The position numbers and the translations under genes are program-made. Below the pieces are notes generated by a model. The model searched no databases, was not told the origin of the DNA, and was given only the letters and a program-made list of their open reading frames with translations. From the NCBI RefSeq assembly GCF_029626035.1, contig NZ_JARUBE010000003.1:5580001-5644000 (forward strand): a stretch of DNA of 64,000 nt. The letters run 5' to 3'. Source of the stretch: Micromonospora sp. WMMD980. Its GTDB lineage: Bacteria; Actinomycetota; Actinomycetes; Mycobacteriales; Micromonosporaceae. The first letter of the stretch is position 1. Each line of letters starts with the position of its first letter. Positions 35,812 through 44,091 of the stretch are shown piece after piece.

Positions 35812-36195
35812 TCAGTCGAAGAGCTCGCCGAGGAAGCCGTGCTTCTTCTTCTTGCGGTAGTGGCCGTGGTAGCCGTAGTGCTGCTGCCCGTGGCCGTACG
35901 CGGGCTGCGCGTAGCCGTGGCCGGGCGGCGGCGGAGGCGGGGGGACGGCGCCGTAGCCCGGCTGGTGCGGGGCGGCGGCGGGCGGGGGCGGCGGGGGCGG
36001 GTAGCCGGCTCCGGCGGGCGCGGACTGCGGGACGCCACCCTGCTGCCGGTTCCAGTTGGCCTCGGCCTCGAACAGCTTCTCGAGTTCGCCTCGGTCGAGG
36101 AAGATCCCGCGGCATTCGCCGCACTGGTCGATGATCACTCCGCTGCGCTCGTACTGGCGCATCTCGCCATGGCATTTGGGACAGGTGAGCTGCAT
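35812..36195 (-). CDS. Zinc-ribbon (TFIIB-type) protein with Pro/Gly/Tyr/His-rich tail
   Basis: 127 residues. N-terminal zinc ribbon with CPKC (5-8) and CGEC about 20 residues later, plus the family-typical GIFLDRGELEKLFE. A low-complexity tail has two poly-proline runs (seven each) and ends in Lys/His-rich KKKKHGFLGELFD. Partner unknown. TACCGT at 36203-36208 (minus strand) would start transcription one base before the ATG at 36195. Confidence 0.85.
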   Translation of the reverse strand: MQLTCPKCHGEMRQYERSGVIIDQCGECRGIFLDRGELEKLFEAEANWNRQQGGVPQSAPAGAGYPPPPPPPAAAPHQPGYGAVPPPPPPPGHGYAQPAYGHGQQHYGYHGHYRKKKKHGFLGELFD

Positions 36196-36218
36196 GCCAC
36201 CGACGGTACCGGGTGATT

Positions 36219-36851
36219 TCACGCGGTGGCGGTCAGCGCGTGCGTCACCTCGTCGTCGGAGACCTCGTGGAAGTCGTCGTAGTACGCGCCGACGGCGCCG
36301 AAGTCGGGCGGGAGTTGGCTGCTCACCACCGTGTCGGCCGCGGCGGCGAGCATCTCGTACGCCTGGGGTGCGCCGACCGGGACGGCGACGAGCACGCGGG
36401 CGGCGCCGAGGTGACGGGCGACCTGGACGGCGGCGCGTGCGGTGGCACCGGTGGCGAGCCCGTCGTCGACGACGACGGCGGTGCGGCCGGTCAGGTCCAG
36501 GGGTGGCCGACCGTCGCGGTAGCGCTGCTCGCGGCGCTCCAGTTCGGCCTGTTCGCGCCGGCGGACCTGGGCGCGGTCGTTCGCGCTGATCCGGTCGGCG
36601 ACCGCGTCGTTGAGGACCTGCACGCCCCCGGGGCCGAGCGCCCCGTAGGCCACCTCCGGCGCCCAGGGGACGCCGAGCTTGCGGACGACGAGCACGTCGA
36701 GGGGGGCGTTGAGGCGGTCGGCGACCACCCGGGCGACGGGTACGCCGCCGCGGACCAGGCCGAGGACGATGACGTCGGGCCGGCCGGCGAGGTCGGTGAG
36801 GCGCTCGGCGAGGTCCCGTCCGGCCTCGGCCCGGTCACGGAAGATGGTCAT
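36219..36851 (-). CDS. Phosphoribosyltransferase-family protein
   Basis: 210 residues of the type I PRTase fold: VLGLVRGGVPVA near the N-terminus, LDVLVVRKLG, and the PRPP-binding loop VVVDDGLATGAT. Stand-alone proteins of this group are often adjacent to dienelactone hydrolases or membrane enzymes and their substrate is unknown. The ATG overlaps the stop of the upstream membrane protein by four bases, so the two are coupled. Confidence 0.88.
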   Translation of the reverse strand: MTIFRDRAEAGRDLAERLTDLAGRPDVIVLGLVRGGVPVARVVADRLNAPLDVLVVRKLGVPWAPEVAYGALGPGGVQVLNDAVADRISANDRAQVRRREQAELERREQRYRDGRPPLDLTGRTAVVVDDGLATGATARAAVQVARHLGAARVLVAVPVGAPQAYEMLAAAADTVVSSQLPPDFGAVGAYYDDFHEVSDDEVTHALTATA

Positions 36852-38200
36852 GCCTCAGGTGTACGCCCTTCGGCCGGGTCGCGGCGGGCCGTTGCCGGGA
36901 ATGTCGGCCGGCCGGTGCCCCCGGCGAGCGCCAGCGCCGGGGCGAGGACGAGCAGGGCGACCGGGTAGAGCAGGTAGCCGAAGCGGGCGGAGGGCATCAG
37001 CAGGATCGCGGCCAGCAGCCCGTACCCGCAGACGGCGGTGGCGGTGGCGGCCGTGCGGGGCGGCCGGCGCACCAGCCGGACGGCGATCGCCACGCCGACC
37101 GCGACGAGCAGCGCGGCGGCGACCACCCGGCCGGCGGGGAGCGTCTCGGCGATCAGGTGCCCGGGGAACGGGGACTCAGCGGGGCTGGTGACCAGCCCGT
37201 GGCCGAGTGGGAAGCGCAGCACGTTCTCGACCAGCGCGTCGGAGTCGACGAGCAGCACCGGGAGCAGGGCGAGGGCGGGTAGGCCGAGGGCGCCGAGCGC
37301 GGTGCGGGTGCCGGCCCGCCGGGTGGCGGCCCAGCAGATCAGCACGATCGCGACCGGCAGGGCGAAGAGTTTCAGGGCGCCGGCGGTGCCGACGGTGAGG
37401 CCGGCCCGGCCGGGCCGACCGGCGGCGGCGAGGGCGAGCGCGAGCAGGCAGAGCGCGAGTACGGGGAGGTCGTCGCCGCCGGTGGCGAGCGTGAGCGCCG
37501 CGACGGGCAGGACGGTGGCGGCTTGGACGGCGCGCAGCAGCGCGGCGTCGCGGCGGCACGACTCCGGGCCGGTGGCGGTGGCGGTGGCGCGCAGCGTGGT
37601 GACCAGGGCGGCGAGGGCGAGCGCGGTGGCCACGGCGAACCAGACCCGGGCGTCGGTCCACCAGGCGTCGGCGGCGGCCCGGGGCAGCCCGAACAGCGCC
37701 ATGCCCGGTTGGTAGGGGGTGTAGCCGAGGAGTTGCTCGCCGGGCGGCAGCGCGGCGATCGCGTCGGGTCCGAGGTAGGGGGTGCCGTGTTCGGCGAGGC
37801 GGATGCCGGCGTGTTCGACCACGACCACCTCCTCCTGGGCGCGGTCGGTGCGCCCGGCGGCCCGTTGGACGCTCTGCGTGACGACCGGCAGCAGCGCGGT
37901 GGTGGCCCAGGTGAGGCCGGTGACGGCCCAGCGGGCGGCCGGGCCGGCCAGGGGTGTGCCGGGGGCGCGGCGGCGGGCCAGGAGTTGGGTGGTCGCGGCG
38001 ACCGTGGCGAGGGCGTACCCGATGGTGGCGACCGCTCCCCAGGCGCGGTGCGGTGGCAGCGTGGAGGTGGCGGCGGTGATCGCGGCGAAGCCGGTGGCGG
38101 CGGCGTAGAGGGCCAGGTCGAGGGCGAGTCCGCCGGCTGCGGTGTCGAGCGCCGACCAGCGGCGGACGGCGGGGCTGGCCGGGTCGGCGTGCGCGGTCAC
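36848..38200 (-). CDS. GT87/DUF2029-like integral membrane glycosyltransferase candidate
   Basis: 450 residues with about 10-12 membrane helices. The outer loop AEHGTPYLGPDAIAALPPGEQLLGYTPYQPGM and the later GALKLFALPVAIV resemble GT-C proteins of the DUF2029 type. The GTG at 38200 is the likely start; the much longer frame upstream is antisense-like low complexity. Translationally coupled to the phosphoribosyltransferase. The donor and glycan are unknown. Confidence 0.75.
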   Translation of the reverse strand: MTAHADPASPAVRRWSALDTAAGGLALDLALYAAATGFAAITAATSTLPPHRAWGAVATIGYALATVAATTQLLARRRAPGTPLAGPAARWAVTGLTWATTALLPVVTQSVQRAAGRTDRAQEEVVVVEHAGIRLAEHGTPYLGPDAIAALPPGEQLLGYTPYQPGMALFGLPRAAADAWWTDARVWFAVATALALAALVTTLRATATATGPESCRRDAALLRAVQAATVLPVAALTLATGGDDLPVLALCLLALALAAAGRPGRAGLTVGTAGALKLFALPVAIVLICWAATRRAGTRTALGALGLPALALLPVLLVDSDALVENVLRFPLGHGLVTSPAESPFPGHLIAETLPAGRVVAAALLVAVGVAIAVRLVRRPPRTAATATAVCGYGLLAAILLMPSARFGYLLYPVALLVLAPALALAGGTGRPTFPATARRDPAEGRTPEA

Positions 38201-38244
38201 GCGGGCCAGTCTGGCAGACCGGGAAGGCGCTCCGAGCCGGTCGG

Positions 38245-40776
38245 TCAGGGGTGTGCGTCGGTGGCGGCGGGTGGGGCGGGGCGGTTGCGGGCGCCGCCGG
38301 CGCGGCGGCCGGGCAGGCGGATGACGGCGCCGGCGTCGTGCAGGGGCCGGGCGAGGGCGCCGGGCCGGCCGCCCGCGCCGCGGTGGAGGGCGGCGAGCAG
38401 CGCCCCGGCGGGCAGCGGCCGGGCGAACAGGTGGCCCTGGCCGGCGGCGCAGCCCAGCTCCCAGAGCGCGCGGCGTTGCGGTTCGCTCTCCACCCCCTCG
38501 GCGACCACGGTGAGGTCGAGGCTGCGGCCCAGGTCGAGGGTGGAGCGGATGACGGCGGCGGCCTCGGGGGAGGTTTCCATGGCGGTGACGAAGCTGCGGT
38601 CGATCTTCAGTTCGTGGACCGGGATGCGGGAGAGCAGCGAGAGCGACGAGTAGCCGGTGCCGAAGTCGTCGAGGGCCAGCCGGACGCCGGAGTCGCGGAG
38701 TCGGCTGAGCACCCGGTCGACCACGTCGAGCTGGCTGAGGGTGAGCGTCTCGGTGAGTTCCAGCACGAGTTGGTCCGGCGGCAGGTCGTGGGCGCGCAGC
38801 CGGGCCAGCACGGCGCCGGGGAAGCGGGCGTCGAGGAGGCTGCGCGGTGACACGTTCACCGAGACGGGCAGGTCGAAGCCGGCGTCGTGCCACGAGCCGG
38901 CGGCGATCAGCGCCTGGTCGAGGATGGCTTCGGCGAACGCGGGCAGCAGCCCGGAGCGTTCCACCGCCTCGAGGAAACGCAGCGGGTCGATCAGCCCGTG
39001 GGTGGGGTGGTGCCAGCGGGCCAGCGCCTCGGCGCCGATGACCTGGCCGCTGCCCAGGTCGACGATGGGTTGGAAGTTGACGGTGAACTCGTGGTCGGCG
39101 ACGGCCCGGGGCAGCTCCCCGCCGAGGGTGAGCCGGTTCAGGTCGGCGGTGTCCCGGGTCGCCGCGTAGGTGGCGGTCCGCTGGCCGGCGCGTTTGGCCT
39201 GGTACATCGCCACGTCGGCGCGGCGGAGCAGTTCGGCCATCCCACCGGTGGCGGGGGCGGCGGCGATCCCGCCGCTGGCTTCCACGCTGATGCGCATGCC
39301 GTCCAGGTCGAGCGGGTCGTGCAGGGCGGCGAGCAGGGTCTCGGCGCGGTGCGCGGCGACCGCCGGAGCGGGCAGGCCACGCAGGAGCACGGCGAACTCG
39401 TCACCGCCGAGCCGGGCGACCAGGTCGTCGGGGCGGGCCGCGTCGCGCAGCCGCCCGGCGACCTGGATGAGCACCTGGTCCCCGGCGCCGTGCCCGAGCG
39501 TGTCGTTGACCTCCTTGAAGTGGTTGAGGTCGATCAGCACCAGGGCGGTGACGCCCTCGGCGTGCCGGGTGGTGAGCTGGGCGTTGCCCTCGTCCAGCAG
39601 GTGCCGGCGGTTGGACAGGCCGGTGAGGGCGTCGTGGGTGGCGGCGTAGGCGTGGTCGTCGGCGATGCGGGCGAGTTCGGCGTACGCCTGGGCGTTGCGG
39701 ACCGCGGTGCAGAGGGCCGAGGCGAAGGTACGCAGGGTGTACTGCTCGCGTTCGGAGAGCTCGACCGGGCCGGTGAAGCGGAGCCGCAGCTCACCGGTGT
39801 TCTCGGTGCGGTCGTGCCCTTCCAGCGAGACCGGCACGATCAGGCCGTCCGTCTCGCTGGGCGGTGGCGCGGTTCCGTCGTAGGCGATCCCGGCGGCGCC
39901 ACCGCGGACGGTGCGGCCGCCCTCGCGCAACTCGATCTCCACCTCGTCGGCGGAGAAGAGTTCGGCGGCTTCGGTGACGGCGGTGGTCAGCACCTGGTCG
40001 AGGTCGACCACGTTGAGCGCGTCGGTGGTGCGGGCGAGCCGCTGCCAGGCCTGCTGTTCGGTGCGGGTGCGGATCCGGGTGGAGTAGGCCAGGTGCAGGC
40101 TGAGCACCAGGGGCGGCACGGCGAGCAGCAGGCGGGGATCGATAGACAGGATCGCCAGGGTGCAGACGGCAACCACGAAGCGCACGACGAAGCCCGCGAC
40201 GCGCAGGTCGAGATTGGTGAGGAACTGTCGACGCACCCGGGTGCCGGAGGCGAGCGCGATGACCGGGATGGCGAGCAGGTCGTCGATGACCGCGACGGCC
40301 AGGTAGGCGATGCCGAGCGGGGCGAGCATGTCCAGCGGGTGGAGCGGGGGCCACGTCCAGTGCAGGAGCGCGAGGGTGAGACCCGCGCCGAAGGCCACCA
40401 GGGCGTTCTTGCCGATGCCAAAGGCGATCTTGATCGGCGACAGTTGGAGTGAGGCGAGCGCGATCCCGACGACGGTGCACAGCACCAACCAGGGCAGGGG
40501 GACGACCGCGGCGCCGATGACGATGGCGGTCTCGTTCCAGCTGATGGACTGGGTGGTGGAGCGGATTCGGATGCGGGCCTTGACCAGGGTGCCGACCGCG
40601 ATCATGAAGGTCAGCATCACCAGGATGGCGACGTCATAGGCAGAGGTGGGTAGCGCATCGACGAATGCGGCGGGAAGCAGGGCCAACACCACCACGGTGG
40701 CTGCCACGACGACGAGACCGACCAGCAGCCGTAGCCGCCTGTCGGTCTCGATCTCGCGTCGCTGGGAAGAGTTCAC
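38245..40776 (-). CDS. Membrane GGDEF-EAL cyclic-di-GMP enzyme
   Basis: 843 residues: seven or eight N-terminal membrane helices (about 15-230), a GAF-like region (about 245-365), GGDEF at 457-461 preceded by the inhibitory I-site RPDD (448-451), and an EAL domain with EAL at 583-585 and DDFGTGYSS. All catalytic signatures look intact, so it may both make and break c-di-GMP. In sporulating actinomycetes c-di-GMP controls development through BldD; that link is an inference. GTG start with GGGAG upstream. Confidence 0.93.
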   Translation of the reverse strand: MNSSQRREIETDRRLRLLVGLVVVAATVVVLALLPAAFVDALPTSAYDVAILVMLTFMIAVGTLVKARIRIRSTTQSISWNETAIVIGAAVVPLPWLVLCTVVGIALASLQLSPIKIAFGIGKNALVAFGAGLTLALLHWTWPPLHPLDMLAPLGIAYLAVAVIDDLLAIPVIALASGTRVRRQFLTNLDLRVAGFVVRFVVAVCTLAILSIDPRLLLAVPPLVLSLHLAYSTRIRTRTEQQAWQRLARTTDALNVVDLDQVLTTAVTEAAELFSADEVEIELREGGRTVRGGAAGIAYDGTAPPPSETDGLIVPVSLEGHDRTENTGELRLRFTGPVELSEREQYTLRTFASALCTAVRNAQAYAELARIADDHAYAATHDALTGLSNRRHLLDEGNAQLTTRHAEGVTALVLIDLNHFKEVNDTLGHGAGDQVLIQVAGRLRDAARPDDLVARLGGDEFAVLLRGLPAPAVAAHRAETLLAALHDPLDLDGMRISVEASGGIAAAPATGGMAELLRRADVAMYQAKRAGQRTATYAATRDTADLNRLTLGGELPRAVADHEFTVNFQPIVDLGSGQVIGAEALARWHHPTHGLIDPLRFLEAVERSGLLPAFAEAILDQALIAAGSWHDAGFDLPVSVNVSPRSLLDARFPGAVLARLRAHDLPPDQLVLELTETLTLSQLDVVDRVLSRLRDSGVRLALDDFGTGYSSLSLLSRIPVHELKIDRSFVTAMETSPEAAAVIRSTLDLGRSLDLTVVAEGVESEPQRRALWELGCAAGQGHLFARPLPAGALLAALHRGAGGRPGALARPLHDAGAVIRLPGRRAGGARNRPAPPAATDAHP

Positions 40777-41184
40777 GCCGCTCCCAGGTGCTGCGCCGGC
40801 TGTGGCAAGAGCCTACCTCGGACGCCCTGTGATGCTGATCCCGCTTTCAGTTCCAGTCGGTCCCACGCATGTTCCTGCCTCCTTCGATCATCGGCGCCCG
40901 CGTATTTTTCGGCGCGTCTTCTGACGAAAAAGAGATTAGGTCAGGAACGTGGTGTTTAGAAGGCAAATATGTAACTATATGCAATATGCGCGAATAGATT
41001 GGCTTTTCGCAACTTTCCGTTTGCAGAAGTGTGCGGAGCGCGTCTATCACTTCCCTTTCCGTGCCGGGTCCATCGCGGACCGCAACCGCCCCTGCCTGCT
41101 CTGCCGGAACGCTTCACCAGTCTCACCGCAACCCGTCGACATCTCATCCGCACTTCAGTCGGCTTCGACTCCGATTCAGGGGAA
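40777..41184. other. Gap before the moa cluster with an AT-rich island (about 40890-41035)
   Basis: Between the divergent GGDEF-EAL and moaC genes the base composition drops sharply: 22 of 60 bases are G or C at 40921-40980. A 67-codon minus-strand frame (41050-40847) exists but resembles nothing and has poor start signals. The island could be a silencer (Lsr2-type) target, a promoter region, or a remnant of foreign DNA. Confidence 0.6.
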
Positions 41185-41228
41185 GGTACCCCGGGCCCGG
41201 TGGGCATGCGGGCCGACGCAGGGGTACC
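41185..41228 (+). promoter_or_regulatory. Nested inverted repeat upstream of moaC
   Basis: GGTACCCC (41185-41192) and GGGGTACC (41221-41228) enclose GGCCCG (41194-41199) and CGGGCC (41209-41214). It may be a structured leader or an operator for the moa operon. It does not match a Moco riboswitch that I can recognise. Confidence 0.35.
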
Positions 41229-41385
41229 CGCAGGCCGGGGAGATAGGCCGACCGGCCGGAGTCGACACAATTACTTATCGGGTGGCGAACATGGAAAAGG
41301 CCAGTCGACCGGCGCTAATCGGGCGTGTTCCGTCCGAATGGTCGGCCGCCGGGCGCGGTGCCGCGCGTCCGTCGTACCCGGCGGA

Positions 41386-41391
41386 TAGGGT
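41386..41391 (+). promoter_or_regulatory. TAGGGT -10 box for leaderless moaC mRNA
   Basis: The hexamer ends six bases before the GTG start, so the predicted first transcribed base is the G of the start codon. Confidence 0.6.
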
Positions 41392-41397
41392 CGGGCG

Positions 41398-41889
41398 GTG
41401 ACCGAACCCGCGCAGCTCACCCACGTCGATCCGGCCGGGGCGGCCCGGATGGTCGACGTCTCCGCCAAACCGGTCTCCGGCCGGCTCGCGGTCGCCGCCG
41501 GCCGGCTCCGCACCACCGCCGAGGTGCTGGAGCTGCTGCGCCGCGACGGCCTGCCCAAGGGCGACGCGCTCGCGGTCGGGCGGCTCGCCGGCATCATGGG
41601 CGCCAAGCGCACCCCCGACCTGATCCCGCTCTGCCACCCGATCGCCCTGCACGGCGTCACCGTCGACCTGCACCTCACGGCCGACACCGTGGAGATCACC
41701 GCGACCGCGAAGACTGCCGACCGCACCGGGGTGGAGATGGAGGCGCTCACCGCGGTCGCCGTCGCCGGGCTCGCCCTGGTCGACATGGTGAAGGCGGTTG
41801 ACCCGGCCGCGTCGGTGGACGCCGTCCGGGTGCTCCGCAAGGAAGGCGGGAAGACCGGCGAGTGGGTCCGGCCGGAGGACCGGCCGTGA
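41398..41889 (+). CDS. moaC: Cyclic pyranopterin monophosphate synthase
   Basis: 163 residues with family motifs ARMVDVSAKPVSGRLAVA, KGDALAVGRLAGIMGAKRTPDLIPLCHP and GVEMEALTAVAVAGLALVDMVKAVD. MoaC completes conversion of GTP, after MoaA, into cyclic pyranopterin monophosphate, the first Moco intermediate. First gene of moaC-mog-moeA-moaE; the partner moaA is 14 kb away. Confidence 0.95.
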   Translation: MTEPAQLTHVDPAGAARMVDVSAKPVSGRLAVAAGRLRTTAEVLELLRRDGLPKGDALAVGRLAGIMGAKRTPDLIPLCHPIALHGVTVDLHLTADTVEITATAKTADRTGVEMEALTAVAVAGLALVDMVKAVDPAASVDAVRVLRKEGGKTGEWVRPEDRP

Positions 41890-42356
41890 TCCGCGCCCGG
41901 GTGATCGTGGCTTCCAACCGCGCCGCCGCCGGGGTCTACGCGGACACCAGCGGCCCGCTGCTCGTCGCCGGCCTGCGGGAGCTGGGCTGCACTGTCGACG
42001 CGCCGGTGGTGGTGCCCGACGGCGATCCGGTCGGCGCGGCCCTGCGCGCCGCCCGTGACGATGGCGTCGACGTGGTGCTGACCAGCGGCGGCACCGGCGT
42101 CACCCCGACCGACCGCACTCCCGAGGTGACCGGCGCCCTGCTCGACTACGAGATCCCCGGCATCGCCGAGGCGATCCGGGCGCACAGCCGCGACGCGGTG
42201 CCCACCGCCGCGCTGTCCCGGGGCCGGGCCGGGGTGACCGGCCGGATGCTCGTGGTCAACCTGCCCGGCTCGCGCGGCGGCGCGCGGGACGGGCTGGCCG
42301 TGCTCGGGCCGATCCTGCGGCACGCGGTCGATCAGCTCCGCGGCGGCGACCACTGA
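41886..42356 (+). CDS. mog: Molybdopterin adenylyltransferase (MogA/MoaB type)
   Basis: 156 residues: RVIVASNRAAAGVYADTSGPLL, VVLTSGGTGVTPTDRTPEV and RSRDAVPTAALSRG-like segments of the MoCF-binding domain. It adenylates molybdopterin before metal insertion by MoeA. The GTG overlaps the moaC stop (GTGA), with GGAGG seven bases upstream, indicating translational coupling. Confidence 0.9.
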   Translation: MIRARVIVASNRAAAGVYADTSGPLLVAGLRELGCTVDAPVVVPDGDPVGAALRAARDDGVDVVLTSGGTGVTPTDRTPEVTGALLDYEIPGIAEAIRAHSRDAVPTAALSRGRAGVTGRMLVVNLPGSRGGARDGLAVLGPILRHAVDQLRGGDH

Positions 42357-42381
42357 GCCCGCGGGCCGCGCGCACCGGCGT

Positions 42382-42387
42382 TAGGCT
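42382..42387 (+). promoter_or_regulatory. TAGGCT -10 box for leaderless moeA mRNA
   Basis: Six bases separate the hexamer from the ATG, so a second transcript within the moa cluster would start exactly at moeA. Confidence 0.55.
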
Positions 42388-42393
42388 CGCCGG

Positions 42394-43650
42394 ATGAGCA
42401 CGGAAACCGAAGCCGCCGCGGCGGAGGTGGGCACGCCCCCGCCGGCCGGGTGGGAGGAGGCCCGCGCCCGGGTGTACGCGGTCGGCCTCTCCGCCGCGCT
42501 CCCCGCGGTCGCCCGGCCGCTGGCCGACACCGACGGGCACACCCTGGCCGAGCCGCTGACCACGCGGACCGACCTGCCGGCGTTCCCCACCTCCAGCGTG
42601 GACGGCTGGGCGGTGCGGGGGGCCGGGCCGTGGCAGGTCGTCGGCCGCGTGCTGGCGGGGCACACCGCCGCCCCGCTGGTGGACGACGGCACCACCGTGG
42701 AGATCGCCACCGGCGCGATGGTCCCCGCCGGCACGACCGAGATCCTGCGGATCGAGGAGTCCACCCGGGCGGCGGACGGTCGGGTGGCCGGCACGCCGCG
42801 GTCGCAGCCGGAGTGGCGTGAGCCGGGCGAGGAGGCGCACCTCGGCGAGGAGTTGCTGCCCGCCGGCACCCCGGTCGACCCGGCGGTGATCGGCCTGGCC
42901 GCCTCCTGCGGGCACGACACCCTGCGGGTCCGCCGTGCGCCACGGGCCGCGCTGCTGGTCTTCGGCGACGAACTGCTCACCTCGGGCGCGCCGGGCGCCG
43001 GCCGGGTACGCGACGCGCTCGGCCCCTCGGTGCCGGCCTGGCTGCGTCGCTACGGCTGCCAGGTGCGCGCCGGCGACGTGGTCGGGCCGGTCGCCGACAC
43101 CCTGCCCGCGCACGTCGCGGCGCTGCGCGGCGCGCTCGCCAACGCCGACCTGGTCTGCACCACCGGCGGCACCATGCACGGCCCGGTCGACCACCTGCAC
43201 CCGACGCTGGAGGCGCTCGGCGCCGACTACGTGGTCAACACCGTCGCGGTGCGCCCTGGCTTCCCGATGTTGCTCGCCCGGCTGGTCGACGGCGACGGGC
43301 GGGTGCGCTTCGTGGCCGGCCTGCCGGGCAACCCGCAGTCGGCGGTGGTGGCCCTGGTCTCCCTGGTCGCCCCGCTGCTGGCCGGTCTCACCGGCCGGTC
43401 GATGCCGGTGCTTCCGCAGGTCACCCTGGCCGAGCCGGTCTCCGGTCGGGGGGATCACACCCACCTCGCGCTGGCCCGCTGGGACCGGGTCACCGGCACC
43501 GCCCACCCGGTGCGGCACGTCGGCTCGGCGATGCTGCGCGGCCTGGCCGGCGCGGACGGCTTCGCGGTGATCCGCCCCGGCACCAGCGGCGCGGCGGGTG
43601 ACCGGGTGCCGCTCGTCCCCCTGCCCCTGACCCCCGGAGAGCGCTCATGA
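42394..43650 (+). CDS. moeA: Molybdopterin molybdotransferase
   Basis: 418 residues. Domain order of MoeA: N-terminal region with TDLPAFPTSSVDGWAV and a VEIATGAMVPAGT loop, central MoCF domain (VFGDELLTSG, LVCTTGGTMHGPVDHLH, GLPGNPQSAV) and a C-terminal beta domain. It inserts molybdate into adenylated molybdopterin. 37 bp after mog, with its own predicted promoter; overlaps moaE by four bases. Confidence 0.94.
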   Translation: MSTETEAAAAEVGTPPPAGWEEARARVYAVGLSAALPAVARPLADTDGHTLAEPLTTRTDLPAFPTSSVDGWAVRGAGPWQVVGRVLAGHTAAPLVDDGTTVEIATGAMVPAGTTEILRIEESTRAADGRVAGTPRSQPEWREPGEEAHLGEELLPAGTPVDPAVIGLAASCGHDTLRVRRAPRAALLVFGDELLTSGAPGAGRVRDALGPSVPAWLRRYGCQVRAGDVVGPVADTLPAHVAALRGALANADLVCTTGGTMHGPVDHLHPTLEALGADYVVNTVAVRPGFPMLLARLVDGDGRVRFVAGLPGNPQSAVVALVSLVAPLLAGLTGRSMPVLPQVTLAEPVSGRGDHTHLALARWDRVTGTAHPVRHVGSAMLRGLAGADGFAVIRPGTSGAAGDRVPLVPLPLTPGERS

Positions 43651-44078
43651 CCGTCAGGACGCGTGTGGTGCTCGGCGCGGTCACCGATCAACCGCTCGAC
43701 CTGGCCGCGCACGAGGCGGCGGTCGCCGACCGCCGCGCCGGCGCGGTGGTCTCCTTCCAGGGCGTGGTCCGCGACCACGACCACGGGCGGGCGGTCACCA
43801 GGCTGGAATACGAGGGCCACCCCAGCGCCGAGGCGGTGCTGCGCGAGGTGGCGGCCGAGATCGCCACCGACCCGGCGGTCCACGCGGTGGCGGTGTCGCA
43901 CCGGATCGGCCCGCTGGAGATCGGGGACGTGGCGCTGGTCGCGGCCGTCAGCACCGCGCACCGGGCGGCGGCGTTCGCGGCCTGCGCGCGGTTGGTCGAC
44001 GAGGTCAAGGCGCGGCTGCCGATCTGGAAGCGGCAGGTCTTCGACGACGGCACCGAGGAGTGGGTGAACTGCCCCTGA
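43647..44078 (+). CDS. moaE: Molybdopterin synthase catalytic subunit
   Basis: 143 residues with GAVVSFQGVVRDHDHGR, LEYEGHPSAEAVLREV, HRIGPLEIGDVALV and VKARLPIWKRQVF, which includes the catalytic lysines. With MoaD it adds dithiolene sulfurs to the pterin. Its ATG overlaps the moeA stop (ATGA). MoaD is encoded with moaA near 55.8 kb rather than here. Confidence 0.95.
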   Translation: MTVRTRVVLGAVTDQPLDLAAHEAAVADRRAGAVVSFQGVVRDHDHGRAVTRLEYEGHPSAEAVLREVAAEIATDPAVHAVAVSHRIGPLEIGDVALVAAVSTAHRAAAFAACARLVDEVKARLPIWKRQVFDDGTEEWVNCP

Positions 44079-44091
44079 GCCGGGTCGCCGC

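Noticed and set aside
36848..38893. 681-residue protein starting at 38893
   Set aside because: The first ~230 residues are Arg/Pro-rich antisense-like sequence overlapping the end of the GGDEF-EAL gene; the GTG at 38200 gives a normal membrane protein.
40847..41050. 67-codon minus-strand frame in the AT-rich island
   Set aside because: No recognisable similarity, GTG start with poorly spaced ribosome-binding site, and most of the frame is the AT-rich patch itself; kept only as part of the island description.
41061..41397. Moco or c-di-GMP riboswitch upstream of moaC
   Set aside because: The conserved sequence blocks of either riboswitch could not be found; only a generic nested inverted repeat is present.
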